Source: Symbiodinium natans (taxonomy: Eukaryota > Sar > Dinophyceae > Suessiales > Symbiodiniaceae). From it: DNA of 57,945 nucleotides. The number at the start of each line of letters is the position of its first letter. Position 1 is the stretch's first letter. The DNA lies in NCBI GenBank assembly GCA_905221605.1, contig CAJNDS010000438.1:80001-137945 (forward strand), written 5' to 3'. The position numbers were made by a program, and so were the translations under genes. The notes under the pieces were generated by a model. That model made no database searches. It saw only the letters and a list, made by a program, of their open reading frames with translations, and was not told the origin of the DNA. Positions 43,850 through 53,450 of this stretch are shown piece after piece.

Positions 43850-44480
43850 CCGCCCGTGCCGCCGACCCGCCCTGAAAATCGCATGGTTCCTTGCAGTCCC
43901 AAACGCGAATGCGTGGAAGTGCCGAAAACATCGTAAATACAATGTTTTTTCTGCGTGTTTGGAGGGCCGCCAAAAAACGCCCTGGAGGGCTCATGATGCG
44001 TGACCCGGCGCGCATCATCGACCCTGCTTTTTAACATTGGGCGAACGTGCGAAAAAGACCATATACCTCAAGTTTTTTTTTTTTTGGGGGGGGGGTACCG
44101 ACGCCTCAATAGGCGCGAGCATCATGAGCATCAGCGACCCGCCTCCGGGGCCACAGGAGGGCCCGGGCGCCTCAACAAAGCCAGAAAACATCGTAAATAC
44201 CGTGTTTTTCGCGTGCTTCGACACACACCTCCTTTCGGGGCACTGCCGCGTCTCCACGGTGAGCATCATTGACACCCACGGTTTCGGGGGGGTCAGCCGA
44301 CGCTCACGGTGCGCACCCACGGGTGAGCATCATGAGCCCTGCATTTCTCCAGGGTCCTCGGGTCCCGGCTCCGGGGCCTCGCTGATGCTCAAGAGGGCCT
44401 CGCTGATGCTCATGATGCTCGGTAGGGAGGGGGGGGGTCCGAGCGGCCGAAAACGTAGTAAATACCGTGTTTTTTGCGTG
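43850..44480 (+). repeat. Degenerate ~263 bp repeat, three copies
   Basis: GAAAACATCGTAAATAC...TGTTTTT(C)GCGTG anchors at about 43923, 44183 and 44449, with GCGAGCATCATGAGCATCAG and CTGATGCTCATGATGCTC words between. Unit length is 260-266 bp. Confidence 0.78.
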
Positions 44481-44674
44481 TTGCGCGAAAAATTGTTCAA
44501 AAACTCATCGTTATGGCTGCGGGAACAGAAAAAGGCGCCCAACCTCGGAGAAAAAAAGTGTTTTCTCGGGAAAACCTTGGTTTGGACGTGTGTTTCGCGA
44601 CTTTCGGCCCCCACCCCCAAGCCGCTGATGCCAATGATGCTGTTGCGCGCGCGCGCGCGCACGCACGCAGAGGA

Positions 44675-44740
44675 TTATATATGGTTCAGCCCCGGCGGGC
44701 CCCCCCCACGCCCACCCTACCCACACCCCCCCCCCCCCCA
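44675..44740 (-). repeat. Poly(G)-AACCATATATA motif copy (variant)
   Basis: On the minus strand a G-rich run (GGGGGGGCCCGCCGGGGCTG) is followed by AACCATATATAATCC. Related to the copy at 45740-45800. Confidence 0.6.
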
Positions 44741-44807
44741 AATGGTCTATACTATGGTACTATACTACTATAGTTTTGCTTGTACATGCCTTCGACTTTG
44801 CCCCCCC

Positions 44808-45660
44808 CCCCCTCCCCCCCCCTGTGGTGTGGTTGGGGGTTTGGGTTTAGGGTTTGGGTTTAGGCTTTCTTATTAAGGGTTGACGGTTTAGGCTGTAGGG
44901 TTTTAGGCTTTAGGGTTTAAGACTTTAGGGTTGAGGGCTTTAGCTCCCCCCCCCCCTGTGGTGTGGTTGGGGGTTTGGATTTAGGGTTTGGGTTTAGGCT
45001 TTCTTATTAAAGGTTGACGGTTTAGGTTGTAGGGTTTTAGGCTTTAGGGTTTAAGACTTTAGGGTTGAGGGCTTTAGCTCCCCCCCCCCCTGTGGTGTGG
45101 TTGGGGGTTTGGGTTTAGGGTTCGGGTTTAGGGATTGGGTTTAGGCTTTCTTATTAAAGGTTGACGGTTTAGGCTGTAGGGTTTTAGGCTTTAGGGTTTA
45201 AGACTTTAGGGTTGAGGGCTTTAGCTCCCCCCCCCCCTGTGGTGTGGTTGGGGGTTTGGATTTAGGGTTTGGGTTTAGGCTTTCTTATTAAAGGTTGACG
45301 GTTTAGGTTGTAGGGTTTTAGGCTTTAGGGTTTAAGACTTTAGGGTTGAGGGCTTTAGCTCCCCCCCCCCCTGTGGTGTGGTTGGGGGTTTGGGTTTAGG
45401 GTTCGGGTTTAGGGATTGGGTTTAGGCTTTCTTATTAAAGGTTGACGGTTTAGGCTGTAGGGTTTTAGGCTTTAGGGTTTAAGACTTTAGGGTTGAGGGC
45501 TTTAGCCCCCCCCCCCCCCCCTGCGGTGTGGTTGGGGGTTTGGGTTTAGGCTTGTGTTTGCGGGTTTGGGTTTAGGGTTTGGCTTTAGGCTTTCTGATTA
45601 AGGGTTGACGGTTTAGGCTGTAGGGTTTTAGGCTTTAGGGTTTAAGACTTTTCGGCTAGG
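44808..45660 (+). repeat. Telomere-like satellite with 281 bp higher-order unit
   Basis: Six monomers begin with C-run plus CTG(T/C)GGTGTGGTTGGGGG at 44822, 44956, 45090, 45237, 45371 and 45521. Spacings are 134, 134, 147, 134 and 150. Monomers 2+3 and 4+5 form identical ~281 bp pairs (GGATTTAGGG/GGTTGTAG type then GGGTTCGGGTTTAGGGATTG type). Each contains many TTTAGGG words and GGCTTTCTTATTAA(A/G)GGTTGAC. Confidence 0.93.
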
Positions 45661-45675
45661 GTCAAGGGTCTTGGG

Positions 45676-45800
45676 GTGCCATGGTGGGGGGGGGGGGGGA
45701 AGGGGGATAAAATGGGGGGGGGGGGGGGGGGGGGATACCATGGGGGGGGGGGGGGGGGGGGGCGCAGGACGCCCGACGCCGAACCATATATAGGGTTTCG
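45676..45800 (+). repeat. Poly(G) runs ending in AACCATATATA motif
   Basis: Three long G runs with ATAAAATGG and ATACCATGG interruptions, then GCCCGACGCCGAACCATATATAG. Run lengths are likely to be unreliable. Confidence 0.85.
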
Positions 45801-46440
45801 GCTGTCGCTTCCTGTTCTTTCTTCTCTTCTGCTTCCTTTTTTTTCTTCATCTTTCTTTTCTTATTTCTTTTCTTCTTCTTCTTCCTCTTTATTTTCTTCC
45901 TCTTTCTTTTAATATTTTTTGTTTTTTCTATTTTTCTTCTTTCTTTTCTTCTTCTTTATATTTTTATTATAGTTTTTGTTTTTTTTCTTTTTGTTCATTG
46001 CCTTCTTCTTTTTCTTATTTATTATTATTATTTTTCTTATTCTTTCCTTTTCTTCTTATTTCTTTTATTATTATTCTTTTTCTTCTTCTTTCTATTATTA
46101 TTCTTCTGATTCTTCTTCTTTATTTTCTTCTTATTATTTTGTTTCTTCTTTCTTTTATTATTATTCTTTTTCTTCTGTCTTTTCTTCTTATTATTCTTCG
46201 TTTTATTTTTCTTCTTCTTCTTTATCTTCGTATTCTTCTTTTTCTTCCTTTTCCCTTTCTTCTTGCGATTATTCTTTCTTTTATTGTCTTCTTCTGTTTC
46301 TTCTTATTTCTTTTCTGCTTATTCTTATGTTTCGTCTTCTTTCTTTTCTTCTTCATCTTTTTTATCGTTCTTTTCTTCGTGTTTTTTTCTTCTTTTTTCT
46401 ATTTTCTTGTTATTCCTCTTTTTCTTCTTCTTCTTTCCCG
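45801..46440 (+). repeat. ~640 bp near-pure pyrimidine/T-rich tract
   Basis: TTCTTCTTTTTC words with occasional TTATTATTATT. Open frames are Phe/Ser/Leu/Tyr low complexity. A candidate for triplex (H-DNA) or for strong strand asymmetry. Confidence 0.95.
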
Positions 46441-46940
46441 AGTTTCAGCTTTCAGACGGCCAGGCCGGCCCGTGCCGCAAGGCCTTTAGATATCACAAAA
46501 ACAACAATCCGAGCTCTTTTTCGTTAACCTGTTTGAGTTGGTTGTTGATATTTATTGAAGTCATCTAAAAGCGGGAAACAATTTGATGATTTAGATTATC
46601 TGAGATCTCGCAACTTGAGCCATTGAAATGACCCTAATTCTACGATCCAAATTTACTCTAATCTGCAGGCTTGTTTGAATGTTAAGAAGTAGAACCGGCG
46701 CCGATTCCAGGATGGAGTTGCTTAATGGTTAATTTTTTAGAACCGGTCTCGCCAAGACCTGAACTTGAACATTTCAGAATTCCAAATCTTCAAACTTGCA
46801 CCTTCCCGTCTCACGATCTCACAATTCCACAAACCCCACAATCCCACACCCAAATTTTGGCCTTGGAGGGGACGGGATTGCGGCGGAATTGCGGGATTTA
46901 TGACTACGAGCCTCATGTCATGCGAGAGCTGTGGTCTTGC
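46441..46940. other. Intergenic, nothing recognised
   Basis: Mixed sequence with a repeated AGATTATCTGAGATCTCGCA-like word and CAATTCCAC/CAATCCCAC words near 46810-46850. No gene seen. Confidence 0.35.
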
Positions 46941-46947
46941 GCGGGGC

Positions 46948-47070
46948 GGGGGGGGGGGGGGGGGGGGGGGGGGGGCGGGGGGGGGGGGGGGGGGGAGAAA
47001 CGGGGGACGGGCATATGTACTGTATCTACCTATCTGTTATATGTATTATGTGTATATTTGTCTATATATC
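46948..47070 (+). repeat. Poly(G) runs followed by ATATG/TATAT sequence
   Basis: Long G runs (46948-46995), GAAACGGGGGACGGGCATATGT and then TATATGTATTATGTGTATAT. Resembles the poly(G)-(AT) motif but without CCATATATA. Confidence 0.7.
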
Positions 47071-47089
47071 CGCGACCCCTAGCGGGGCG

Positions 47090-48840
47090 GCGTCAGTGAA
47101 GACCCATTACCCCTACCACCTACTCCACCCCATCCAAAGCTCGACCGGCCCCCAGTGCATGCCCCCCCTCTTGCCCTACCCCACCACCCACGCCCCCCGC
47201 CATGCTTCTCATGGACGCATGGCTCCTCCCAGTGCATGCCCGCCGCCCCGCCGCCCATGCCCCTCATGGACCCATGGCTCCTGGCCCCATGGCTCCCCTC
47301 CGCCCCTACCCCCACCACCCACGCACCCGCTCCCCGCCCATCCGCCCTTCCCGCTCCGCACACATTCCCCTTGCCCAAGCCCCCCACACACCCCGCCATG
47401 CTTTTCATGGATGGCTCTTACTGCTCCACCCCCACCCGCAACCCCCACCCCCACCCCGCACGCACCCTGCCCCGCCGCCCGTGCTTGTCCTGGGCCCCTT
47501 GCTCCTGGCGTCATGGCTCCACCCCCACCCCCAACCCCCACCCCACACACCCCACCCTTTCCACACTTCCAACCCCCACCCCCACCCCCCACGCACCCCG
47601 CCCCCCCACTGGACTCTGCCTGTAGGCCCCTACTCCGCATGTAAGGATTCCAATCCAGCCCGCCGCCCCCCCGCTCTCACCGCTCTCACCCCTAACCCCC
47701 CCTCCCCCTGCCGCCTACTCGGCCCCCCCCCCTTCCTCCTGCTTGTTCCAACTTGGCGTCCCCCACCCAGCCCCCCCCCACCCCCACCCGGCCCCCACCT
47801 CCCCCCCACTCCCCTGTCCTCCGCTTGTAGGCCTAGCCCCACCCCCTACGCCGCTCCTGACCAATCTCTCGTGTTTTAGGGGTTCCAATGCACGCCCGCC
47901 CTGACCGCTCTCCCCGCTCTCACCGCTCTCATCGCTCCGCTTCCCTGTGCCTCCGAATAACTCCTAATCCAACACCAACCCTCACTCCCCCCTCCACCTA
48001 CTCCACCCCATCCAAAGCTCGACCGGCCCCAGTGCATGCCCCCCCTCTTGCCCTACCCCCCACCCACGCACCCCGCCCCCCGCTCCTTCCCTTGCCCAAG
48101 CCCCCCCACCCCCACCCCCCCACCCCCCCGCCACTCCCCAGGGCGCCGCCCCTGACCAATCTCTAGTGTTTAAGGATTCCAGTCCATGCCCGCCCTGACC
48201 GCTCTCACCGCTTCATCACTCCCCCTCCTATGCCCCCACCCGCCGCCTCGACTCTGAAACCCCCCCCCCCCCCCCCATCCCTTCCCTCCTAGGCCCCTAC
48301 CCCCTACTCCGCCCCTGACAAATCTCTAGTTTGAGGGATTCCAATCCACGCCCGCCCTAACCGCCTCCCCGCTCTCATCACTCCCCTGCCTTCCGCCCCC
48401 AACTCCACCAACCCTCGACCGTCGCTCCACCCTGCCTTCCGCCCCAACCCTCTCACCAGAGCTGGTCAAATGAGTCAGGCCCCCCTTTCCGCCAGCCGCC
48501 CCCACCCTCTCCCACTCCCACTCCCTAACCCTCCCACCAACCCTCCCCAGCCCTCATCAACCCCCTCCCACCATCGTGCACCATCCGACCGCCCCCCCGC
48601 TCTCACCGCTCTCATCGCTTCTTCATCTCTATGCTCCCCAGTCCACCCCTGCCTTCCGCCCCCAACTCCCCAATCCGACACCAACCCTCTGCCGTCACCC
48701 CCCACACCCCCCACCCCCGCCGCCCCCCTTTCCACCCCCACCCACCCCCACCCCCCCCGCCCCCGCCCCCCCCGCCTGCCCGCGCTCCACCCTGATGCGA
48801 CTGTCTTGGGTCTGGGGTCGGCGGCACTGGCGGTAGCCAT
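47090..48840 (+). repeat. ~1.75 kb C-rich strand-asymmetric minisatellite region
   Basis: CCCCCACCC-dominated sequence. Recognisable units include CCACCCCATCCAAAGCTCGA (47125, 48004), GACCAATCTCTAGTGTTTAA-type and GGATTCCAATCCACGCCCGC-type (47640, 47880, 48170, 48340) and CCGCTCTCACCGCTCTCATC. Pro/His/Arg-rich open frames of up to 237 codons are compositional artefacts. Potential G-quadruplex on the complement. Confidence 0.88.
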
Positions 48841-48841
48841 T

Positions 48842-48843
48842 AA

Positions 48844-48878
<35 letters not shown>

Positions 48879-48886
48879 CGTATACA
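48842..48886. repeat. (AT)n microsatellite
   Basis: ATATATATAT with one GT interruption, at the 3' edge of the C-rich region. Confidence 0.95.
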
Positions 48887-49680
48887 ACTTGTGCCTCACT
48901 GTCTAAAGATAGCAGCGCTGCAAGGCCTACTCTTCACAAGATCACCACCGACATACCCATCAAGTCGAAAGCCTGGAAAAGTTTCCTGGGCTAGGCTACA
49001 CTTTGGTGACTTCGACGTTTCGAAGCCTGCTCGCGAGACACCTGCGCCGAGGGGCAAGTTACCACGCAGCGTTGAACATGAAACCAAGGCTGGCTTCTTA
49101 TCACTGTTGCAGGCGTTGTAATCTGACCGCTGTCTAAGCCTTGGCTTCTCTTCCGGCACAAGTAGTCACAATCACCTCTGCATATCAAATCATGAGCCTG
49201 GAAGTCACTATCCATCCACTCATAGGGGACGTTCCAACCTCCAGAAGCGTAGGCTCAGCAAGCGGCGTACTACCCAGCTGCGCCGGTAACAGAGTCTACC
49301 GCGGATCTACAGACACTTGGGGTCGTTGCACCGAGCCTCTATAAGACCCTATGGATACCCTGATAGCTAATGCTGGACGGACTATCCGCCCAACACGGGG
49401 CGCGTCCCTCTTACGCATGCTGAAAAGAACTCGGCATACTGTAGCTCGGGCACCCACATGCAGCCAACATGCAGCCAACACGTCTCATCCCTCTGAGATT
49501 GCGTGCCGATGGGTCCGAACTTTCGCCGCTCAAGGATGGCTGCATGGAAGAAGGCGAGTGAGTACCTTGAGACTGCCACTTTTGTGCGCACATGTACGCA
49601 ACGCGTTCACTTTGTCAATGTCAGTTCTGGCACAGAGAGAAAGACGGTGCAGCGCGTTGACCCGACAGGCACACAGGTGG
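48887..49680. other. Intergenic with ambiguous frames
   Basis: Includes a 149-codon plus frame from ATG 49351 and opposing minus frames of similar size; no motif or preference. A short CAGCCAACATGCAGCCAACA duplication lies at 49459-49479. Confidence 0.35.
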
Positions 49681-49681
49681 G

Positions 49682-49990
49682 CTAGCGCTCACTTTTTATG
49701 GGATCTGCGTGCGAAGTGCAAAAGGGGTCTAGCTTCTTGCACTTCGGCCATGGCGCGGCGCGCTCTTCTGGGATTAACTCTGGCAGCAGGACTTGGGTGA
49801 GTCTCATCGGCTTATCGAGTCTTAACTCATCTCCATACACCTTGTAAATTCTTGGCGGCAACTTCGGCCATGGCGCGGCGCGCTCTTCTGGGATTAACTC
49901 TGGCAGCAGGACTTGGGTGAGTCTCATCGGCTTATCGAGTCTTAACTCATCTCCATACACCTTGTAAATTCTTGGCGGCAAGTGCATCAA
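49682..49990 (-). CDS. Coding-like segment with a perfect 40-codon tandem duplication
   Basis: Minus frame: LPPRIYKVYGDELRLDKPMR LTQVLLPELIPEERAAPWPK occurs twice in perfect tandem, followed by CKKLDPFCTSHADPIKSER and a stop (TAG) near 49682. Composition is strongly protein-like. The DNA copies (49741-49860 and 49861-49980) are identical over 120 bp, so the duplication is very recent or an assembly error. The upstream part of the protein is probably in the overlapping -1 frame at 49987-50331. Family unknown. Confidence 0.45.
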   Translation of the reverse strand: MMHLPPRIYKVYGDELRLDKPMRLTQVLLPELIPEERAAPWPKLPPRIYKVYGDELRLDKPMRLTQVLLPELIPEERAAPWPKCKKLDPFCTSHADPIKSER

Positions 49991-50331
49991 GATGCCGCAC
50001 CGCTCCGCATCTCTACCCTTTCTGCGGTGGTCGGTTCCCCCTGCATGATGTAAGATGTTGGCGCCCTCGGCCCCAGCGACACCACAACAACGTCCGTGCT
50101 CATGAAGAGATATGGGAAGGACAATGCCATGTTCACACCACGCCCACTGAATTCCTTTGGTGTGTGTCCCAGCCGAGGGTGGGTAGGAGTGCCTGATGTG
50201 AGAGAGAGCGAGCTTTGCGCTGGAGTAGAAAGCATGAACACACCGAAAGAATGGAACAGAATGGTACCGGGAAGATCCGGGAAGGAGCTTCGAAGTTGTG
50301 CTGCCTGTCCTTCATCCTGACTTACAGGCAA
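49987..50331 (-). CDS. Coding-like segment upstream of the duplicated exon
   Basis: Minus frame of 114 codons. From an in-frame ATG at 50130-50128 it reads MALSFPYLFMSTDVVVVSLG, PRAPTSYIMQGEPTTAERVE, MRSGAAS and stops just where the 49682-49990 frame begins. The change of frame at that junction could be a short intron, a frameshift or a sequencing error. The strongly alternating hydrophobic core (DVVVVSLG) suggests a beta strand. A perfect GTAAGT occurs at the 5' end (50323-50318). No family assigned. Confidence 0.38.
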   Translation of the reverse strand: MPVSQDEGQAAQLRSSFPDLPGTILFHSFGVFMLSTPAQSSLSLTSGTPTHPRLGHTPKEFSGRGVNMALSFPYLFMSTDVVVVSLGPRAPTSYIMQGEPTTAERVEMRSGAAS

Positions 50332-50525
50332 CTTCCGAACCGGTCGCTTCTGAACCTTTGCACCTCATATCCGCAAAGACCGACTTAAGAACTGTTAAGA
50401 GATCGCGGGCTTCAAGTCTAGCATGAGCAACCCTTGAAGAACCCTTGTGGTCCTGCTCGCCATTGCAAAACCGACTTTGGGCGCTTCGGCCCTGCTTCGG
50501 GCAGCGCAGCTTGCGAGGATTCGCG

Positions 50526-50825
50526 ATGGAGTTCATAGAAAAGAGGCTTACTGCACTGTCTGTGAAACGACTCTCTTCGGAGAGTTTCCCGGCATCACAA
50601 GAGCCTCTTCTTTCGAACGCAAGCACTTATTCCCTGAGCGCTGACAAGTATGTGGGCTGCACTCGTCCAATTCCCCAGAGAATTTTAGAGTGTGACCAAA
50701 GTAGGGTGAAAATGCTCTTGTGTGGCGACGCCTGGCCAATGGCCAAAGCTACCGAAGGGACCACAGCCGGGCATAGGAACGCTGCAGGCAATCCGGGCCG
50801 GCTGCGCCTGGCATTCATACTATGA
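50526..50825 (+). CDS. Hypothetical small protein
   Basis: ATG frame of 99 residues: MEFIEKRLTALSVKRLSSES, FPASQEPLLSNASTYSLSAD and on to RPIPQRILECDQSRVKMLLC before a weaker tail. N-terminal two thirds are protein-like, but an antisense frame (50627-51043) is also open, so the strand choice is uncertain. Family unknown. It would be divergent from the minus-strand segment at 49682-50331. Confidence 0.28.
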   Translation: MEFIEKRLTALSVKRLSSESFPASQEPLLSNASTYSLSADKYVGCTRPIPQRILECDQSRVKMLLCGDAWPMAKATEGTTAGHRNAAGNPGRLRLAFIL

Positions 50826-51624
50826 GAACCTCCGACGAAAAAATAGGCAGTTGGAGAGCTGAGGTTGGAGTTTGAAAGACTTCGTGCAATTTGGAGTCCC
50901 AGTTTCCATCTCCTGGAGCCACTCCGGCCTGGGCCCCAAAGGAGAAGAGTGCCAACATCCTCGCCGTGCGTGCTGTGTTTCGCTGCCTCACGATGTAGGG
51001 CAGGGCCCTCTTCCAATGGATTGAGGCTGCTGTTGTGCTTCACTTGAAGTCGGCAATACTAAGAGTGCAGGGAAAATGATCAACGGCAACTATGTCTCTC
51101 AACCTCTAAACCGTCACCAAATGTGGCTGAGGCAGGGTTGGACAGGGGGATGTGGTTGTTTGCACTCCTATGTTGGACCAAGCCGCGCTTCAACGACTGC
51201 TCGAACACAGGGTTCGCTGCAGCTCGGCGTGATTGACGAACATTCAGAACTGGAAATACATATGAGATCATATGAGTGTATGCATCCCCAACCCCTGGAC
51301 CTGGCACTGGCAACCACTTCACAGTCCCAAAAATTACCTCCAAGCCTCCCAAAGCCTCCCAACTCTCACTCCCCCCACTCCGATTGACCATTTAGACCGT
51401 CAGAGAGGTTGAACCGATCTTCGGCTGAGCTCCGTCGTCTAAATGGCAGCATGCAAACGGTTACGGCTGAAGCCGCTTCAAAGCGTTTGACAGTTTAACC
51501 GTCCTCTGAGCCTGAGCAATAATGTTGTCTGCTGATTAGTGTGCCTTGCCCCACCCCCCCCCCCCCCTCTCCCCTCAACACATGGACCCCGCTCTTTAGT
51601 GGGGGGGGGGGGGTTCTGGCTTTA
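50826..51624. other. Intergenic, ambiguous frames and homopolymer runs
   Basis: Antisense frames at 50627-51043 and 51080-51391 lack motifs. A C-run (51553-51567) and a G-run (51601-51613) lie close together, near-complementary around CACATGGACCCCGCTC. Confidence 0.35.
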
Positions 51625-51935
51625 CATGATTTTAAAAGGGATGAGTTTATGTGAATTTCAAAGGGGTCCATATGATCTTAAACGGGATGAGCTTACATGA
51701 ATTTAAAATGGGATCCATATGATTCTAAATGCGATGACTTATATGAATTTAAACAGGATCCATATGGTTTCAAAAGGGATGAGCTTACATGAATTTTAAT
51801 AGCATCCATATGCTCTTAAAACGGGATGAGCTTGTATGAATTTATTGTATGAATTTAAAAGGGATCCATGTGATTTTAGAAGGGGTGAGACTGTATGAAA
51901 TTTCAAAGGGATCCATACGATTTTAGAGAGAGCGT
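51625..51935 (+). repeat. 46-47 bp minisatellite, left block (~6 copies)
   Basis: GATGAG(C/T)TTA(C)ATGAATTTAAA, (A)GGGATCCATATGAT(T)(C)TTAAA units with GATGA anchors at 51640, 51686, 51732, 51778 and 51825. Confidence 0.9.
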
Positions 51936-51957
51936 GCACATGGGGCAAACTGAAAAG

Positions 51958-52621
51958 CAGACACTCAGACACTCAGACACTCAGACACTCAGACAGTCAG
52001 ACAGTCAGATGATCAGACAATCAGACAGCCAGACAGCCAGACGGCAGACAGTCAGACAGTCAGACAGTCAGACAGTCAGACAGTCAGACAGTCAGACAGT
52101 CAGACAGTCAGACCGTCAGACAGTCAGACAGTCAGACAGTCAGCCATTTTCTCGTGGAGGAGACTTGGGTGCTCACGGGACTCGTACCCAAGTACAGTAG
52201 AAAAGTGAATTTCCGCTGAAGTTGGGCAGTCATAGTGGCAATAGTCTGAGTACTAACGGGTCTCCCACCCAACTCCAGCATCTGACTGTCTGACTGTCTG
52301 CCGTCTGCAACACCCAACAAACTGAAAAGCATTCAGTCAGACAGTCAGACACTTCTCAGTTTGCTGGGTGTCACAGACAGCAGGCAGGCAGACAGTCAGA
52401 TACTGGAGTTGGGTGGGAGACCCGTTAGTACTCAGACTATTGCCACTATGACTGCCCAACTTCAGCGGAAATTCACTTTTCTACTGTACTTGGGTACGAG
52501 ACCCGTGAGCACCCAAGTCTCCTCCAAGAGAAAATGGCTGACTGTCTGACTGTCTGACTGTCTGCCTGTCTGATTGTCTGATCATCTGACTGTCTGACTG
52601 TCTGAGTGTCTGAGTGTCTGC
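51958..52621. repeat. Large foldback (inverted repeat) with CAGA/TCTG arms
   Basis: Left arm 51958-52329 and right arm 52352-52621 are inverted copies, loop ~22 bases. The unique inner part (about 140 bp, from CAGCCATTTTCTC to CCCAACTCCAG) differs by about two bases between arms. Arm-length difference lies in the (CAGACAGT)n part, which is longer on the left. Each arm encodes the same ~60-residue frame on opposite strands (LELGGRPVSTQTIATMTAQL). Confidence 0.94.
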
Positions 52622-52654
52622 TGCGCGGAATCGAACCCCCTCTGCGCCCTCAAT

Positions 52655-52775
52655 CCGATGTTAAGAGGCATGAGTTTGTATGAATTTAAAAAGGATTCAT
52701 ATGATGGTAAAAGGGATCCACATGATTTTAAAGGAATGAGTTCATATGAATTCAAAGGGGATCCACCTATCAACC
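52655..52775 (+). repeat. 46-47 bp minisatellite, right block
   Basis: GCATGAGTTTGTATGAATTT, AAAAGGATTCATATGATGG, GGGATCCACATGATTTTAAA units in the same orientation as the left block, so the foldback sits within one array. Confidence 0.85.
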
Positions 52776-53091
52776 AAGCCAGCCCGCAAAAAGAAAACAA
52801 ATATAATTCCGGGGGACCAAACGTTTTATATTATACGGCATTCGGGCAGCTGCTTGACTACCCCCTTTGAAATTTGATTGCCTGGCCTCGGTACAAAATC
52901 ATCTTACAAGGAAATCTTAGCTTTGGGGCTGGCCTGGAGACTTAAGATTTCAGGGCCCGACAACCTCAGGCCTCAGGGTTTCAGACTGTCTGTCAGGCTC
53001 AGTTCAGAAGCGATTTCCGAATTTTTTCACAATTCCGGGGGACCTCCTCAAATAGACCCCCCTGAGTGTTTTTTGGGTTTTTTTCACAATT

Positions 53092-53131
<40 letters not shown>

Positions 53132-53450
53132 CTGATCAGGATACATAAAGTACCTAAAATCATCTTTTCAAACCATTCCAATCACGGAGAGGTCCCCACA
53201 TTTCGCCTCGTTTCCAACCCCCCCCCCCCCCCCACTCCCCCCCCAAGCTCCCCCCCCAGCCCCCCCACCGCCCTCCCCCCCCAGCCCCCCCACCGCCCTC
53301 CCGCCCCTCCCCCCCCCAGTGCCGTCATCCACATACTGCATGCTCTGGGCCGGCCCGGCTGCCGAGGCGGCGCGCGCAAGCGTTTACAATTACTTGATGG
53401 TACCATGCTTGCACAGCGTTTCAGCCCTTGAGGGAGTCTCTGCCGAGGCA
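52776..53450. other. Low-complexity flank with G and C runs
   Basis: Contains AATTCCGGGGGACC (52806, 53033), a long G-run (53092-53127) and a C-rich stretch (53218-53317). GCGCGCAAGCGTTTACAATT at 53370 also occurs in near form at 33435. Confidence 0.65.

Noticed and set aside
45976-46568. Phe/Ser/Tyr-rich frames resembling membrane proteins
   Set aside because: Low-complexity translation of the pyrimidine tract.
46607-46632. TGGCTCAAG with nearby ATTTC on the minus strand, resembling the 3' end of the dinoflagellate spliced leader
   Set aside because: Only nine contiguous bases match and the spacing to CCATTTT is wrong; likely chance.
46931-48994. Long Pro/His/Thr-rich plus frames and Gly-rich minus frames
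   Set aside because: Explained by the C-rich strand composition; no start context or domain.
52618-52652. Perfect RNA polymerase III B-box-like GGTTCGATTCC on the minus strand
   Set aside because: The flanking bases do not form a T-stem, no A box or anticodon arm fits upstream, and no acceptor stem is present, so neither a tRNA nor a clear tRNA-derived SINE is supported.
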